Shown: positions 10,187 to 18,383 of the stretch, one piece after another
How the letters are laid out: each line of letters opens with the position of its first letter
Numbering within the stretch: position 1 is the first letter of the stretch
Assembly (NCBI GenBank): GCA_902774075.1
Contig: CACYGT010000014.1
Location: forward strand, 1 to 35,312
Length of the DNA stretch: 35,312 nucleotides
DNA from: an uncultured Bacteroidales bacterium
GTDB taxonomy: Bacteria > Bacteroidota > Bacteroidia > Bacteroidales > Paludibacteraceae
Reading direction: 5' to 3'
Notes under the pieces: generated by a model
The model's input: the letters and a program-made list of their open reading frames with translations, nothing else
Database searches by the model: none
Told to the model about the DNA's origin: nothing
Translations under genes and position numbers: made by a program

Positions 10187-10196
10187 CGTAATTTTG
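10165..10196 (+). promoter_or_regulatory. Promoter of the glycolipid operon
   Basis: TTTG at 10165-10168, a 20-base spacer and TAATTTTG at 10189-10196. Transcription would start near 10203, so the in-frame ATG at 10155 lies upstream of the transcript and the start codon must be 10236. The -33 side reads TTTGCATATGTCA, a block shared with three other promoters in the window. Confidence 0.7.
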
Positions 10197-10235
10197 CAGC
10201 CCAAACAGAAATTTAACCAAATATCTCACGACCAT

Positions 10236-11393
10236 ATGGCAACACCCCAAAAGAAGAAACGCGTTCTGGTGACCTTTGTAGAAGCCGGATTTGGTCATAT
10301 CACGACCGCCAACTCTATTGCTACCGCGATAGAGGCTCTTCAGGACCCTAATATCGAGGTGATCCGCAAATACACGTTCAAGGATGACCCTAAGTTGCGC
10401 AAGATCGAGAAGAGTTTTGTGCGCGATGTGAAGTGGGCGAATACCTTCCCTTGGCATAACTATATTCAGATGGCCGCTACGCATATTGGCGGTATTCATA
10501 ACTCGTTGCCTTTTGTGGTATCTTTGCTCTACCGCCGCGCAAGTGAGATTTATCTCAAGCAGTTGGAGGAGATTCGTCCGGATATCATCATCGATACGCA
10601 CTATTTGACCTCTTTCCTGGCTACAATGTACCGCGACACGATCGATCCGCATGTCAAAGTGGTGACGTATGATCCGGATAATGATGTGCATAACTGGTGG
10701 AATATCCGCGTGGATAAGTTCATTGTCAACTGCCGTTTGGCTTTCCACGACGCGTTAGAGCACGACTTTACGCGTAAGCAGTTGATGATCGTGCCGTTTG
10801 TGACGCGTAAGGAGATCATGGAGGTGACGGAAGATAAGTCATTCTACCGCGCTAAGTATGACCTGCAGCAGGATCGTTTTACGGTGATGGTAGCGGCCGG
10901 CGGATACGGTAAGTCGGGTATGAACCGTGTGGTCGATGCCTTGATGCTTGCCAAGCACCCGATCACGGTGATTGCTATCTGCGGTACAAACAAACGCCTG
11001 TATAAGCGCCTCGAGCGTCTCAAGAAACATGTGGCGCCGCGTATCGACTTGCGCCCGTATGAGTTCGTGGATAAGGTCTATGAGCTCAACCGCGCAGCCG
11101 ATGTGTTTATTACCAAAGGCGGCCCGAACGCGATGTTGGATAGTGCCTTGATGGGGGTACCTATCGGTGTCTTCTACTGCGCTTCGCCGATCGAGTACCA
11201 TTCGATGCACCTCTTTACCTCTATCCTGAACTGCGGTCGTTTCTTCAAGCGATCGGCGCGTATCTTACGCTGGGTAAACGAATGCGTGGCGAATCCGTCT
11301 ATTTTAGATATCTATCGCGAAGCAGCGCAAGAAGTGCGTGACGCAGGTAATGGCGCCGTACAGATAGCTCAGTTCATACAAACTTACGAATAA
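10236..11393 (+). CDS. MGDG-synthase-like (GT28) glycosyltransferase
   Basis: A 385-residue cytosolic or membrane-associated glycosyltransferase of the GT28 superfamily (monogalactosyldiacylglycerol synthase and processive diacylglycerol glucosyltransferase type). The N-terminal domain has the glycine-containing loop VEAGFGHITTANSIA. The C-terminal nucleotide-sugar domain has VAAGGYGKSGMNRVV and the signature TKGGPNAMLDSALMGVPI. The expected role is transfer of a sugar from a UDP- or similar donor to a lipid acceptor; donor and acceptor cannot be read from sequence. The start at ATG 10236 (MATPQKKKRVLV) is chosen because the promoter lies between it and the upstream in-frame ATG at 10155. Its stop overlaps the next start by one base (TAATG), implying translational coupling. 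Confidence 0.8.
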   Translation: MATPQKKKRVLVTFVEAGFGHITTANSIATAIEALQDPNIEVIRKYTFKDDPKLRKIEKSFVRDVKWANTFPWHNYIQMAATHIGGIHNSLPFVVSLLYRRASEIYLKQLEEIRPDIIIDTHYLTSFLATMYRDTIDPHVKVVTYDPDNDVHNWWNIRVDKFIVNCRLAFHDALEHDFTRKQLMIVPFVTRKEIMEVTEDKSFYRAKYDLQQDRFTVMVAAGGYGKSGMNRVVDALMLAKHPITVIAICGTNKRLYKRLERLKKHVAPRIDLRPYEFVDKVYELNRAADVFITKGGPNAMLDSALMGVPIGVFYCASPIEYHSMHLFTSILNCGRFFKRSARILRWVNECVANPSILDIYREAAQEVRDAGNGAVQIAQFIQTYE

Positions 11394-12475
11394 TGGACGA
11401 TACGACCAAAACAGCATCCGAAAACCGCTCCGTGGCTTCGCGCTTTAAGCCGTCCATGGTCATCTGGCCGATCCTCTTCGGCTTAGCCGGTGTGGGCTTT
11501 ATGTTTTGGCGCGAGATGAGAAACGGTATCCCTGACGAACCGTTGACGCTCGCTAACCATTGGTGGGTGTTCGTGATACTGGTCGTTTTATTTACCTTGT
11601 TCAAAGATTTCTCGGGCATGTACCGCTTGCGCGTCATGTCGGGCGCTCCGCTGAAGTTCAGCCAGTTGTTCCGTATCCGCATGCTCTATGAGTTCACTTC
11701 TGCCGTCACACCATCGGCGGCCGGAGGCTCGTCGCTTGAGGTCGTGTTTATCCATCGGGAGGGTATCAAGATCAGCCGGGCTACCTCCATGACCATCTTG
11801 GCGCTTTTCATGGATGAACTGCTGATGATCGTGCTCTTCCCGTTCTTGCTGCTGTTTATCCCCTATGGCGACCTCTTTACCTCCGAGGGCTATTTTCAGT
11901 ACGGCTACTTGTGGGCGTTTCTCATCGGCTACGCGATGAAGTTCGTGTGGGTCACGCTGCTCTTCATCGGCCTGTTCTGTAAGTCCACCATCATCGTCAA
12001 GCTAATCGGGCTGATCTTCAAACTCAAGTTCCTGCGTAAATACAAGATGCGGGGTCTTCGCACGGCCTTGGAGATACGTAACTGTGCGCGGGAGATACAG
12101 CACGAGGACTTTGGCTATTGGCTGCGTATGGCCTTATCGACCATCGGTATATGGGGCTTCCGTTTCCTCATCGCGAATGCCGCTATTATGATTTTCAACC
12201 CCTTGACAGGAGCGGATAACATGATGTGTTTCGCACGTCAGTATATCTTAGGTATCGTCTGTATGATCGTCCCGACGCCGGGTGGTAGCGGTTTCGCAGA
12301 AGTCATGTTCGACGACTTCCTGGCTGAGTATATCCCGCAGAAAATATCCACCATGGTCATCACACCGATCTGGCGTATATGCACCTATTATTATTACTTA
12401 ATCGCCGGGGTCATTATTCTACCTCAGTGGCTGGGTAAAAGCAAACTAATCCGTAAACACCATGAAAGCAAGTGA
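11393..12475 (+). CDS. UPF0104 / LPG-synthase-TM family membrane protein (putative flippase)
   Basis: A 360-residue protein with about eight hydrophobic segments and family signatures SAVTPSAAGGSSLEV (mid-N region) and PTPGGSGFAEVMFDDF (near residue 300). These mark the lysylphosphatidylglycerol-synthetase transmembrane (UPF0104, AglD/MprF N-domain) family, members of which are proposed lipid flippases. No aminoacyl-transferase domain is fused. It lies between two glycosyltransferase-like genes, overlapping the first by 1 base and the next by 14 bases. I therefore infer that it moves the product of the neighbouring GT28 enzyme across the inner membrane. Confidence 0.8.
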   Translation: MDDTTKTASENRSVASRFKPSMVIWPILFGLAGVGFMFWREMRNGIPDEPLTLANHWWVFVILVVLFTLFKDFSGMYRLRVMSGAPLKFSQLFRIRMLYEFTSAVTPSAAGGSSLEVVFIHREGIKISRATSMTILALFMDELLMIVLFPFLLLFIPYGDLFTSEGYFQYGYLWAFLIGYAMKFVWVTLLFIGLFCKSTIIVKLIGLIFKLKFLRKYKMRGLRTALEIRNCAREIQHEDFGYWLRMALSTIGIWGFRFLIANAAIMIFNPLTGADNMMCFARQYILGIVCMIVPTPGGSGFAEVMFDDFLAEYIPQKISTMVITPIWRICTYYYYLIAGVIILPQWLGKSKLIRKHHESK

Positions 12476-13238
12476 CATCTTCGTTTGTATCTTCAACTAC
12501 CGCGGCGCCGCGAACGCGGAGTACCTCTATCGCGAACTCAAACCCTCATTTGAGTGTCACATCATAGATGCGGATAGTGGAGAAAAACCTGCGCCTTTTG
12601 ACGGAGACACGGTCTATCTGCCGAATGTCTTCTACAGCGGAATGATGCACCATGCGATCACGATGGCCAAGGAGGGTAACTTTCCCTATATGTTCTTTAT
12701 CTGCTCCGATGTTCTCATCTCGCGCGAGGCCTTGGCGCAACTCAAACATTACCTCCTCTATGAGTCATTCGAAGGGGTCGGCGTCTATTGTCCGTCTCAC
12801 GCCGACGATTCGTATACATGGGCCGCTTGGTCCTATTCTCGACACAGCGGCAAGCGTCGCGAGGTGGCTTTTGCGGAGGGTATGTTAGGATTATACGCTC
12901 GTCCCGTCTATGAGAAATTAGAGCCTCTGGACATCAACCCGCACGGCTGGGGGTTAGACCTTGTGGCTTGTTTCTATGCGCGCCTTTGGGGCTTACGTTG
13001 CGAGATAGACGATCGTCTTTCGATCACGCACCCGAAGGGTGATGTGCATAAAAATGCCCTCGCCCGCAATGAGGCAAGGGCTTATCTGATGCGCTATCCG
13101 GAGGGCAGGAAGATCAGGCTGTATTGGGCAGCTTGCTCGGTTCGCAACGCGACGATTCAGCTCTTTATCTTACCGAGCTCCTATCGCAAATGGCTCAAAT
13201 ACTATCTGCCCGTTTATCGTTTCTTCCATCGGAGATAA
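12462..13238 (+). CDS. Putative GT-A-type glycosyltransferase
   Basis: A 258-residue protein with no signal peptide. The overall plan resembles GT-A/family 2-like enzymes: an N-terminal beta strand (DIFVCIFNYR) and FICSDVLIS at about residues 79-87 in the place of the metal-binding DxD region. Then come AFAEGMLGLYARPVYEKL and GWGLDLVACFYARLWG (about 162-177), similar to the acceptor-side W-G-x-D motif of such enzymes. A classical DxD is not obvious, so the assignment is tentative. The ATG at 12462 lies 14 bases inside the preceding gene. Its stop codon is one base from the stop of the opposing gene at 13240. Confidence 0.55.
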   Translation: MKASDIFVCIFNYRGAANAEYLYRELKPSFECHIIDADSGEKPAPFDGDTVYLPNVFYSGMMHHAITMAKEGNFPYMFFICSDVLISREALAQLKHYLLYESFEGVGVYCPSHADDSYTWAAWSYSRHSGKRREVAFAEGMLGLYARPVYEKLEPLDINPHGWGLDLVACFYARLWGLRCEIDDRLSITHPKGDVHKNALARNEARAYLMRYPEGRKIRLYWAACSVRNATIQLFILPSSYRKWLKYYLPVYRFFHRR

Positions 13239-13239
13239 A

Positions 13240-14010
13240 TCATCTCCACCGGTAGCCTATCACCAGGGAAATAGACTGTGGATAGAAAAGCGCGTCTGCG
13301 GTGGGGTCACCTTTCATCTCCTTATAGAACGTAGCAATATCCGAAAGGCTGACCTTATATTGCGCGTTGATCTGCATGCCGAACTTGAACTCGTATCCTA
13401 CCATTACACACGCACCGAAATGGTTGTCGTGAAGGCTGTATAACTTGCTATAGTCATGCGGATCTTCCGATGGCTTGATGGTTGTAGGATCGTCCCAGTT
13501 CTTGTACTTGTCTTTGATGTTTGAGGCAAATGTAAAATGGGTATATATACCGCCGCCGAACTGAACATAACCTTTCGCTAAGTTTCCAAAACGCCCTAAG
13601 AAATACACCGGTATCTCTGCGCCAAAGGACCAGAGAGTGTTTGCTGTATCTGTGGCGGCAAAATAATTCTGCTGCGCCGTGAAGATCACTTGCGGCTGAA
13701 TAGAGAAATGTTTCGTGATTCGGAAGTCAATAAAACCGCCTAACTCTCCGCCGATACGCATATATGAACTCATCGGCCGATGGTTTCGGGTGATGATGAA
13801 GTTACTCATGTTCGCACCTGCAAACAGACCTCCGGACACCAAACGGGGCAGTTTCTCCTGGTCCAGCGAATCCAAAGTACGCTCCGTGTCAAACTCCACT
13901 AACTGCATCTTGACGTTCTCCATTTTCGCCTGAAGGGTACTGTCATTGGCTTGCGCCCAAAGTCCGAGTGCCATGCAACTCAAAAGACCTATCAATAGTA
14001 TTTTTTTCAT
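13240..14010 (-). CDS. Outer-membrane beta-barrel protein (PorT/OmpA-like barrel)
   Basis: A 256-residue protein with a clear signal peptide (MKKILLIGLLSCMALGLWAQ, cut after about residue 20). The rest has alternating amphipathic strands: GGLFAGANMSNFI, GGELGGFIDFRITKHFSIQPQVIF, and a final SLVIGYRWR. The layout matches the porin-family outer-membrane barrel of Bacteroidota (the PorT-like 'outer membrane protein beta-barrel' group). It is the last gene of the four-gene operon that begins at 18287, 4 bases after the DUF5686 gene. No specific function can be assigned. Confidence 0.65.
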   Translation of the reverse strand: MKKILLIGLLSCMALGLWAQANDSTLQAKMENVKMQLVEFDTERTLDSLDQEKLPRLVSGGLFAGANMSNFIITRNHRPMSSYMRIGGELGGFIDFRITKHFSIQPQVIFTAQQNYFAATDTANTLWSFGAEIPVYFLGRFGNLAKGYVQFGGGIYTHFTFASNIKDKYKNWDDPTTIKPSEDPHDYSKLYSLHDNHFGACVMVGYEFKFGMQINAQYKVSLSDIATFYKEMKGDPTADALFYPQSISLVIGYRWR

Positions 14011-14014
14011 AGTG

Positions 14015-16810
14015 TTACAACGAGAATCTAACGGTTAGTTTTACACCATTGCGTCCCCACGCACCAATGCGTCGGCGAGCCATAATGGGGTCTCCATTTT
14101 CATTGCGAATGATATTGCCGTCTGCATCGACAGCAGGATACGGCAATTCGTAGTCATTATACGTGATACGACGGATATAATCGATACGGATAAACTTAAA
14201 GATGTTCTCAAAGCCCGCCGTGATCTCCATATACGGCAACTTGCCGATAGGCGACGACGTTGTTCCGGATACATAGTATCCATCCTTGTCGAACGTCGCT
14301 GTCTGCGGGAAAGCGTACAAGCCGCTACTCGTCGGCAAGAAGGGGTTATTCTTCTTCGTCAAACCGCCGTAGATACCCGCGAACGAAACGACACCACGCA
14401 GCTTCAGTTTATTGATACCAGGGATACGGTTCAAGATCCAGCCCTTGAAATAATAGGTCATGTACAGTGACACATACGCGTCCATCATAAACTCCATCGG
14501 TTTCATCAGGTTGAACGCACGCTGACCTAACAGAATACTCGTCGAAGTGGGCGGGATATGCAACTTCGTAAACGGCACTTTCTGCCAGATGATACCTGTC
14601 TGCACACGCAGATCAAGGTGACCGAAAGCAGAGAACCAGAAGCGCTTGTCGAACATGACATCTGTCTTGTTATAGAAGAAGCCGTCTCCGCCGTTATGCC
14701 GGTCATCCAAGTAGCCGATGTGGTGGGTCAACTTAATCGTCGGAGCATCTTTCTCAAGCGTCCACGGACTCTTGATACCGGCGCGGTCCATACCGATCGT
14801 CGAGCCCGGCGAATACTCCAGGTCGAACATTGCCTCATAGTTACGATACGAGCCGATATTCGTCCGAATAGGATCGCTGAGGGTGTCTAAAGTATGAGGG
14901 TCGATCCAGTTCACTTTCTCGTACTTCAGCGCACCTCCCGCGCGGTTGTTCGTGAAGTCAAAATGCGTAGAGAGCATCAGGTTGTTACGCCATTCTTTCA
15001 TGTACTCCACTTTGGCATGGAACACATATTGAGCAAATGGCATCGTCGGCGTGCTCGTCGGGATAGACATCAAGATATTATCGCGTCGTACCACATCGGT
15101 CAACTGTCCAGGTTCCTCGATATCATACTGCCCCGTGAACTGGAGATGATGCTTGATACCGTCATACGGTTGGTCCTTGTGCTTACCGAAGGTATAAACG
15201 AACGTGCCGCTGTACTTCGGCAGCAGGTCTTTGGTACCGAACGCCACATATCCTCTGAAGAAAATCTGGTCGTGAAGTCGCGCAGTCGATCCACCACCCA
15301 CACGCAGACGTACACCCTCCAGCATGTTCCAGCTGACAAAGTTATAGATCGGACCAAAATCAAACTTACTCAGGTACATGAACTCCGCTTTGCGCGTCGG
15401 GACATACTCGGTAGTGATGGCATTGACAAACAGCGCCAAGCTGTTGAACTTAGGCGTGTTGGTGAACTCGCGCACCAGATCTACGACCGAACTCTCGTAC
15501 TTCGTCAGCGGCTCGGGACGCATACTGTCTGTCCATTGACCTTCCCAGACGAGTTGCGCGGTCGAGTCGTTCGTCTCTATCCCGTCCGCAGGAGTCAAGG
15601 CCGAGAAAGTCTCCCTCGCGATAGGCGTCTCTAAGTCCCAATTGGTATATATCTTCGTCTGACGAGCTAACATACCGCGTTTCTTGTTGAAGATATAGAA
15701 CTTAGCGAAAGTGCTTGTGCGATCCGGCGCCCACAGACCGTTCTCCAACTGCTTGTAACTGTGCTCGATGGAGAAGTTGCTCACGAAATTGAGGTTGATA
15801 TCGGGCGGCACATTGATCGCGTATTTCTTGATGCGGAACGTGCTGTCATTGACGATATAGAGATGTCCCGTGAAACCGTAACTCTCTGAGTTAACCGGAA
15901 CGAACGCCAAGTCAATACACGGATAGCCGTCTACCATGATCGTATCCATGATATAATACTGGTAGAAACTGACAGCCAAAGTCGAACTAAGCGGCGAAAC
16001 GAATCGGTTAAACAGCAGGTTCATGCTGTTGTCATTGATATCCACGTCCTTGAAGATGGCATCGATATTCTTCTGGAACGACTCCGAGCCGATCACACTC
16101 TCGATGCCGAAGATGCGTTTCTTGTCCAGCACTTTCTTCTCGCGGTGCGGCTTGCGCTGGTAGTACTCTGTGTTCAGGTGCTCGCGGATACTCACTGTCA
16201 CGTTCGGATAAACACCCGTTGTGTCGATGTATTTCTGCACAAATGCAAAATCTCGCCAGAAGGGCTTCTTCCAGTTGACCTTGATGTTATCCAGCGCGAA
16301 TGACATACGGCTGTACGAATTGGCCGTGTACTGAGGCTCTGCCTTCACGCAGAACGAGTCCTTGTGCGCAATTACATTCTTGATCAACTCCACGGCAGGG
16401 TTGCCCTTACGACGGTAGTCGCGCTTACGGTGTTTCGGCGTCACCACGATATCCTGCAGACCGTAAACATCAGGCGTCAACTTGATCTTCGCGTTCGTCC
16501 TGTTCTGCCCCTTACGCAAGGTCACCATCTCCGTCTTATAACCTAACATCTGGAAGTTCAAGGTCGTGTAACCCTCGTTATTGCCGATGGTGAAGTTACC
16601 GTCTACGTCAGACGTTGTACCGATATCCGAAGCCACAACACCTTTGCTCGTCGTCGGCTTGAGGAAGTAGATCTGCACAAAAGGCAGGGTCTCTCCCGTG
16701 TCGCCGTCAACCACCACGCCCGATATACTCGTGCGGGTCACAGCCTCCTGAGCGCTCGCCATCGCGGCGAAACTCATCAATAAACAAACTATATATACCT
16801 TTATTTTCAT
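14015..16810 (-). CDS. DUF5686 / carboxypeptidase-regulatory-like outer-membrane protein
   Basis: A 931-residue protein starting MKIKVYIVCLLMSFAAMASAQ (signal peptide). A carboxypeptidase-regulatory-like beta-sandwich follows at about 25-110 (SISGVVVDGDTGETLPF ... GYKTEMVTLRKG). The long DUF5686-type region ends in repeated amphipathic strands and the terminal VKLTVRFSL, consistent with an outer-membrane barrel. Family members are TonB-receptor-like in organisation but lack a plug, and their role is unknown. I chose ATG 16810 rather than the upstream in-frame ATG at 16849 because it gives a proper signal peptide. It also overlaps the stop of the aro gene as ATGA, which implies coupling. Confidence 0.8.
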   Translation of the reverse strand: MKIKVYIVCLLMSFAAMASAQEAVTRTSISGVVVDGDTGETLPFVQIYFLKPTTSKGVVASDIGTTSDVDGNFTIGNNEGYTTLNFQMLGYKTEMVTLRKGQNRTNAKIKLTPDVYGLQDIVVTPKHRKRDYRRKGNPAVELIKNVIAHKDSFCVKAEPQYTANSYSRMSFALDNIKVNWKKPFWRDFAFVQKYIDTTGVYPNVTVSIREHLNTEYYQRKPHREKKVLDKKRIFGIESVIGSESFQKNIDAIFKDVDINDNSMNLLFNRFVSPLSSTLAVSFYQYYIMDTIMVDGYPCIDLAFVPVNSESYGFTGHLYIVNDSTFRIKKYAINVPPDINLNFVSNFSIEHSYKQLENGLWAPDRTSTFAKFYIFNKKRGMLARQTKIYTNWDLETPIARETFSALTPADGIETNDSTAQLVWEGQWTDSMRPEPLTKYESSVVDLVREFTNTPKFNSLALFVNAITTEYVPTRKAEFMYLSKFDFGPIYNFVSWNMLEGVRLRVGGGSTARLHDQIFFRGYVAFGTKDLLPKYSGTFVYTFGKHKDQPYDGIKHHLQFTGQYDIEEPGQLTDVVRRDNILMSIPTSTPTMPFAQYVFHAKVEYMKEWRNNLMLSTHFDFTNNRAGGALKYEKVNWIDPHTLDTLSDPIRTNIGSYRNYEAMFDLEYSPGSTIGMDRAGIKSPWTLEKDAPTIKLTHHIGYLDDRHNGGDGFFYNKTDVMFDKRFWFSAFGHLDLRVQTGIIWQKVPFTKLHIPPTSTSILLGQRAFNLMKPMEFMMDAYVSLYMTYYFKGWILNRIPGINKLKLRGVVSFAGIYGGLTKKNNPFLPTSSGLYAFPQTATFDKDGYYVSGTTSSPIGKLPYMEITAGFENIFKFIRIDYIRRITYNDYELPYPAVDADGNIIRNENGDPIMARRRIGAWGRNGVKLTVRFSL

Positions 16811-17835
16811 TCTTGTTGTTTTAAACTCTCTTCGTGAATAAGATCCCAAATATGTTTGACGAAGTCTTGAGCCAAGCCCAACTCTTCGCTTTTCACTCTT
16901 AACTCTTCACTCTTCTCCTGGTAGCGTTCCGGTTGCAAAGGTGCTACACCATGCGCTTTCTTCCATTCGCCAATACGCCGACTCACATCCATTCGCGCCG
17001 CGATTGTATCCCATAAACGCTCGTCCAACTCATCGATTTCTGCCCTAAGCCAATGAAGCTCTTCCGGGCTCTCGGTAGTCGAAAACACGCTAACGACACG
17101 CATTCGACACGCAATCGGATCGAGGGTATCTATAAGGTAAGCAGGAGTTATCTGCTGTTTTTTGTCGGATAAAGCATGCTCCGGATCACAATGCACCTCA
17201 ATCATCGCGCCGTTCAACCCCAACTCCTCAATCTTACCCATCAATGTCGGCACTTGCGCAGCATCACCGCTCATATGACTCGGGTCCAGCAACATCGGGA
17301 TATCCGGCCGAACTAAACGAACCTCGTGCGCCATCTTCCAACACGGCTGATGGTTACAGCCTCTATGAACCGCTATCACCGGCACACCCGTCTTCTCTAA
17401 CCGCTCGATATTTCCCAACCACAACGCCGCGTCCGCATTCACCGGGTTCTTAATCAAGACTCCCTTCAAATTTGAAATCTCAAATCTCAAATCACAAATG
17501 GAGTCTGCGATTGCTTGCACGGCTAGCGGATTAGCAGACGACCTTGCTCCGATCCATAAATAGTCTATCCCCGCCGCTAAAGCTTTCTCCACATGTTCCG
17601 GCGTCGCTACTTCGGTCGCTACAGGAACACCAAATCGCTCCTTCACTTCCTTTAACCATGCTAACCCCTCTTCGCCTACGCCTTGAAACGTGTACGGGCT
17701 CGTGCGCGGCTTCCACACGCCCGCGCGAAAAATAAATCCTTCAGCAAAGCCATCTTTGATTTGCTTCGCTGTTTCCATCACCTGTTTGCGGCTCTCCGCT
17801 GCGCACGGTCCTACTATGTATATCGGGCTACTCAA
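16807..17835 (-). CDS. Bifunctional DAHP synthase / chorismate mutase (AroQ type)
   Basis: A 342-residue shikimate-pathway enzyme. The N-terminal KDO8P-type DAHP synthase barrel shows GPCAAES (9-15), GVWKPRTSPYTFQG (39-52), IKNPV (128-132), HRG (157-159), LLDPSH (182-187) and EVHCDP (213-218). The C-terminal chorismate mutase helical domain (about 252-342) shows LRAEIDELDERL, RMDVSRRIGEWKK and HEESLKQQE. It would condense PEP and erythrose-4-phosphate and convert chorismate to prephenate. The start appears to be TTG at 17835, overlapping the upstream stop as TTGA; there is no in-frame ATG near it. Two five-copy heptamer arrays lie inside the gene, at 17467-17501 (residues 112-123) and 16881-16915 (residues 307-319), both away from catalytic motifs. 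Confidence 0.88.
   Translation of the reverse strand: MSSPIYIVGPCAAESRKQVMETAKQIKDGFAEGFIFRAGVWKPRTSPYTFQGVGEEGLAWLKEVKERFGVPVATEVATPEHVEKALAAGIDYLWIGARSSANPLAVQAIADSICDLRFEISNLKGVLIKNPVNADAALWLGNIERLEKTGVPVIAVHRGCNHQPCWKMAHEVRLVRPDIPMLLDPSHMSGDAAQVPTLMGKIEELGLNGAMIEVHCDPEHALSDKKQQITPAYLIDTLDPIACRMRVVSVFSTTESPEELHWLRAEIDELDERLWDTIAARMDVSRRIGEWKKAHGVAPLQPERYQEKSEELRVKSEELGLAQDFVKHIWDLIHEESLKQQE
16881..16915. repeat. Five-copy heptamer array in the chorismate mutase domain
   Basis: Plus-strand units are ACTCTTC, GCTTTTC, ACTCTTA, ACTCTTC and ACTCTTC, exactly 7 bases apart, covering 35 bases. In the coding strand they give a KSEELRVKSEELG-like helix, repeating every seven residues because three heptamers make seven codons. 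Confidence 0.85.
17467..17501. repeat. Five-copy heptamer array in the DAHP synthase domain
   Basis: Plus-strand units are CAAATTT, GAAATCT, CAAATCT, CAAATCA and CAAATGG, exactly 7 bases apart, covering 35 bases. They encode the CDLRFEISNL stretch just before the conserved LIKNPV strand, in a surface-loop position. Confidence 0.85.
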
Positions 17836-18287
17836 TATGTCAACTGCAATCTAAAACGCATATCGCCCGGCGTGAAATCGGCCGGATAGTAGAAGTCCGA
17901 GATCGTGTAGAACACCTCTACAAACTTAACCCCGTACGTATAGTCCACATGTTGCTCATACAAGGCCGTGCCGGTTACGTTGCCGTCTGCATCGACTATA
18001 TCCTCCGAGTAATAGGACGTCTCCGGTAATACCGTCTGATAGGCATTCGCCGTACCGTTGTAATACTCGCGATATACACTCACATTCGCGTATTGATACA
18101 CGTCCTTCGTCAGTTGTGGCACATCAAAATGGCAGAAGTACGATCTTTGTTGTGCGTCATAAGTCCACTGATTCGGCTTTACGATCAGCGTACGGGTATC
18201 TTTCTGCAAGCCCGAACTCGTGTTCACACAACTCGTCAGACCCAATACAACCCATGCCAATAGACCAATAAAAAATAGTTTTTTCAT
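17832..18287 (-). CDS. Small lipoprotein, unknown function
   Basis: A 151-residue protein starting MKKLFFIGLLAWVVLGLTSC, a lipoprotein signal with the lipobox LTSC (acylated Cys at 20). The mature part is beta-rich and aromatic (WTYDAQQRSYFCHF, YTISDFYYPADF, final RFRLQLTY), compatible with a periplasmic or outer-membrane-anchored beta protein. I do not recognise a family. It is the first gene of the operon with aro, DUF5686 and the barrel gene. The promoter at 18319-18350 gives a leader of about 25 bases, which supports the ATG at 18287 over the upstream in-frame ATG at 18332. Confidence 0.7.
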   Translation of the reverse strand: MKKLFFIGLLAWVVLGLTSCVNTSSGLQKDTRTLIVKPNQWTYDAQQRSYFCHFDVPQLTKDVYQYANVSVYREYYNGTANAYQTVLPETSYYSEDIVDADGNVTGTALYEQHVDYTYGVKFVEVFYTISDFYYPADFTPGDMRFRLQLTY

Positions 18288-18318
18288 ATTTGTTGTTTTG
18301 CTCAAACCTTTGCGGCCG

Positions 18319-18350
18319 CAAAGGTACAACAAATTTTTGACATACGCAAA
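18319..18350 (-). promoter_or_regulatory. Promoter of the lipoprotein-aro-DUF5686 operon
   Basis: Read on the minus strand, TTTG (18350-18347), a 20-base spacer and TACCTTTG (18326-18319). The -33 side is TTTGCGTATGTCA, the block shared with the promoters at 10165, 19355 and 32270. Confidence 0.75.
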
Positions 18351-18379
18351 TAAAATTGCAAAATGCCAAATGAATTGGC
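18351..18379 (-). terminator. Weak candidate terminator of the EamA gene
   Basis: On the minus strand just after the stop codon at 18384, GCCAA-TTCAT-TTGGC (18379-18365) forms a five-pair stem. It is followed by the T-rich run ATTTTGCAATTTTA. A perfect 12-base palindrome, AATTGGCCAATT (18373-18384), overlaps it. The stem is short, so this is only a candidate. Confidence 0.3.
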
Positions 18380-18383
18380 CAAT

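Noticed and set aside
10155-10235. Upstream in-frame ATG extending the GT28 gene by 27 residues
   Set aside because: It lies inside the terminator/promoter element, upstream of the predicted transcription start, and adds residues not expected in the family.
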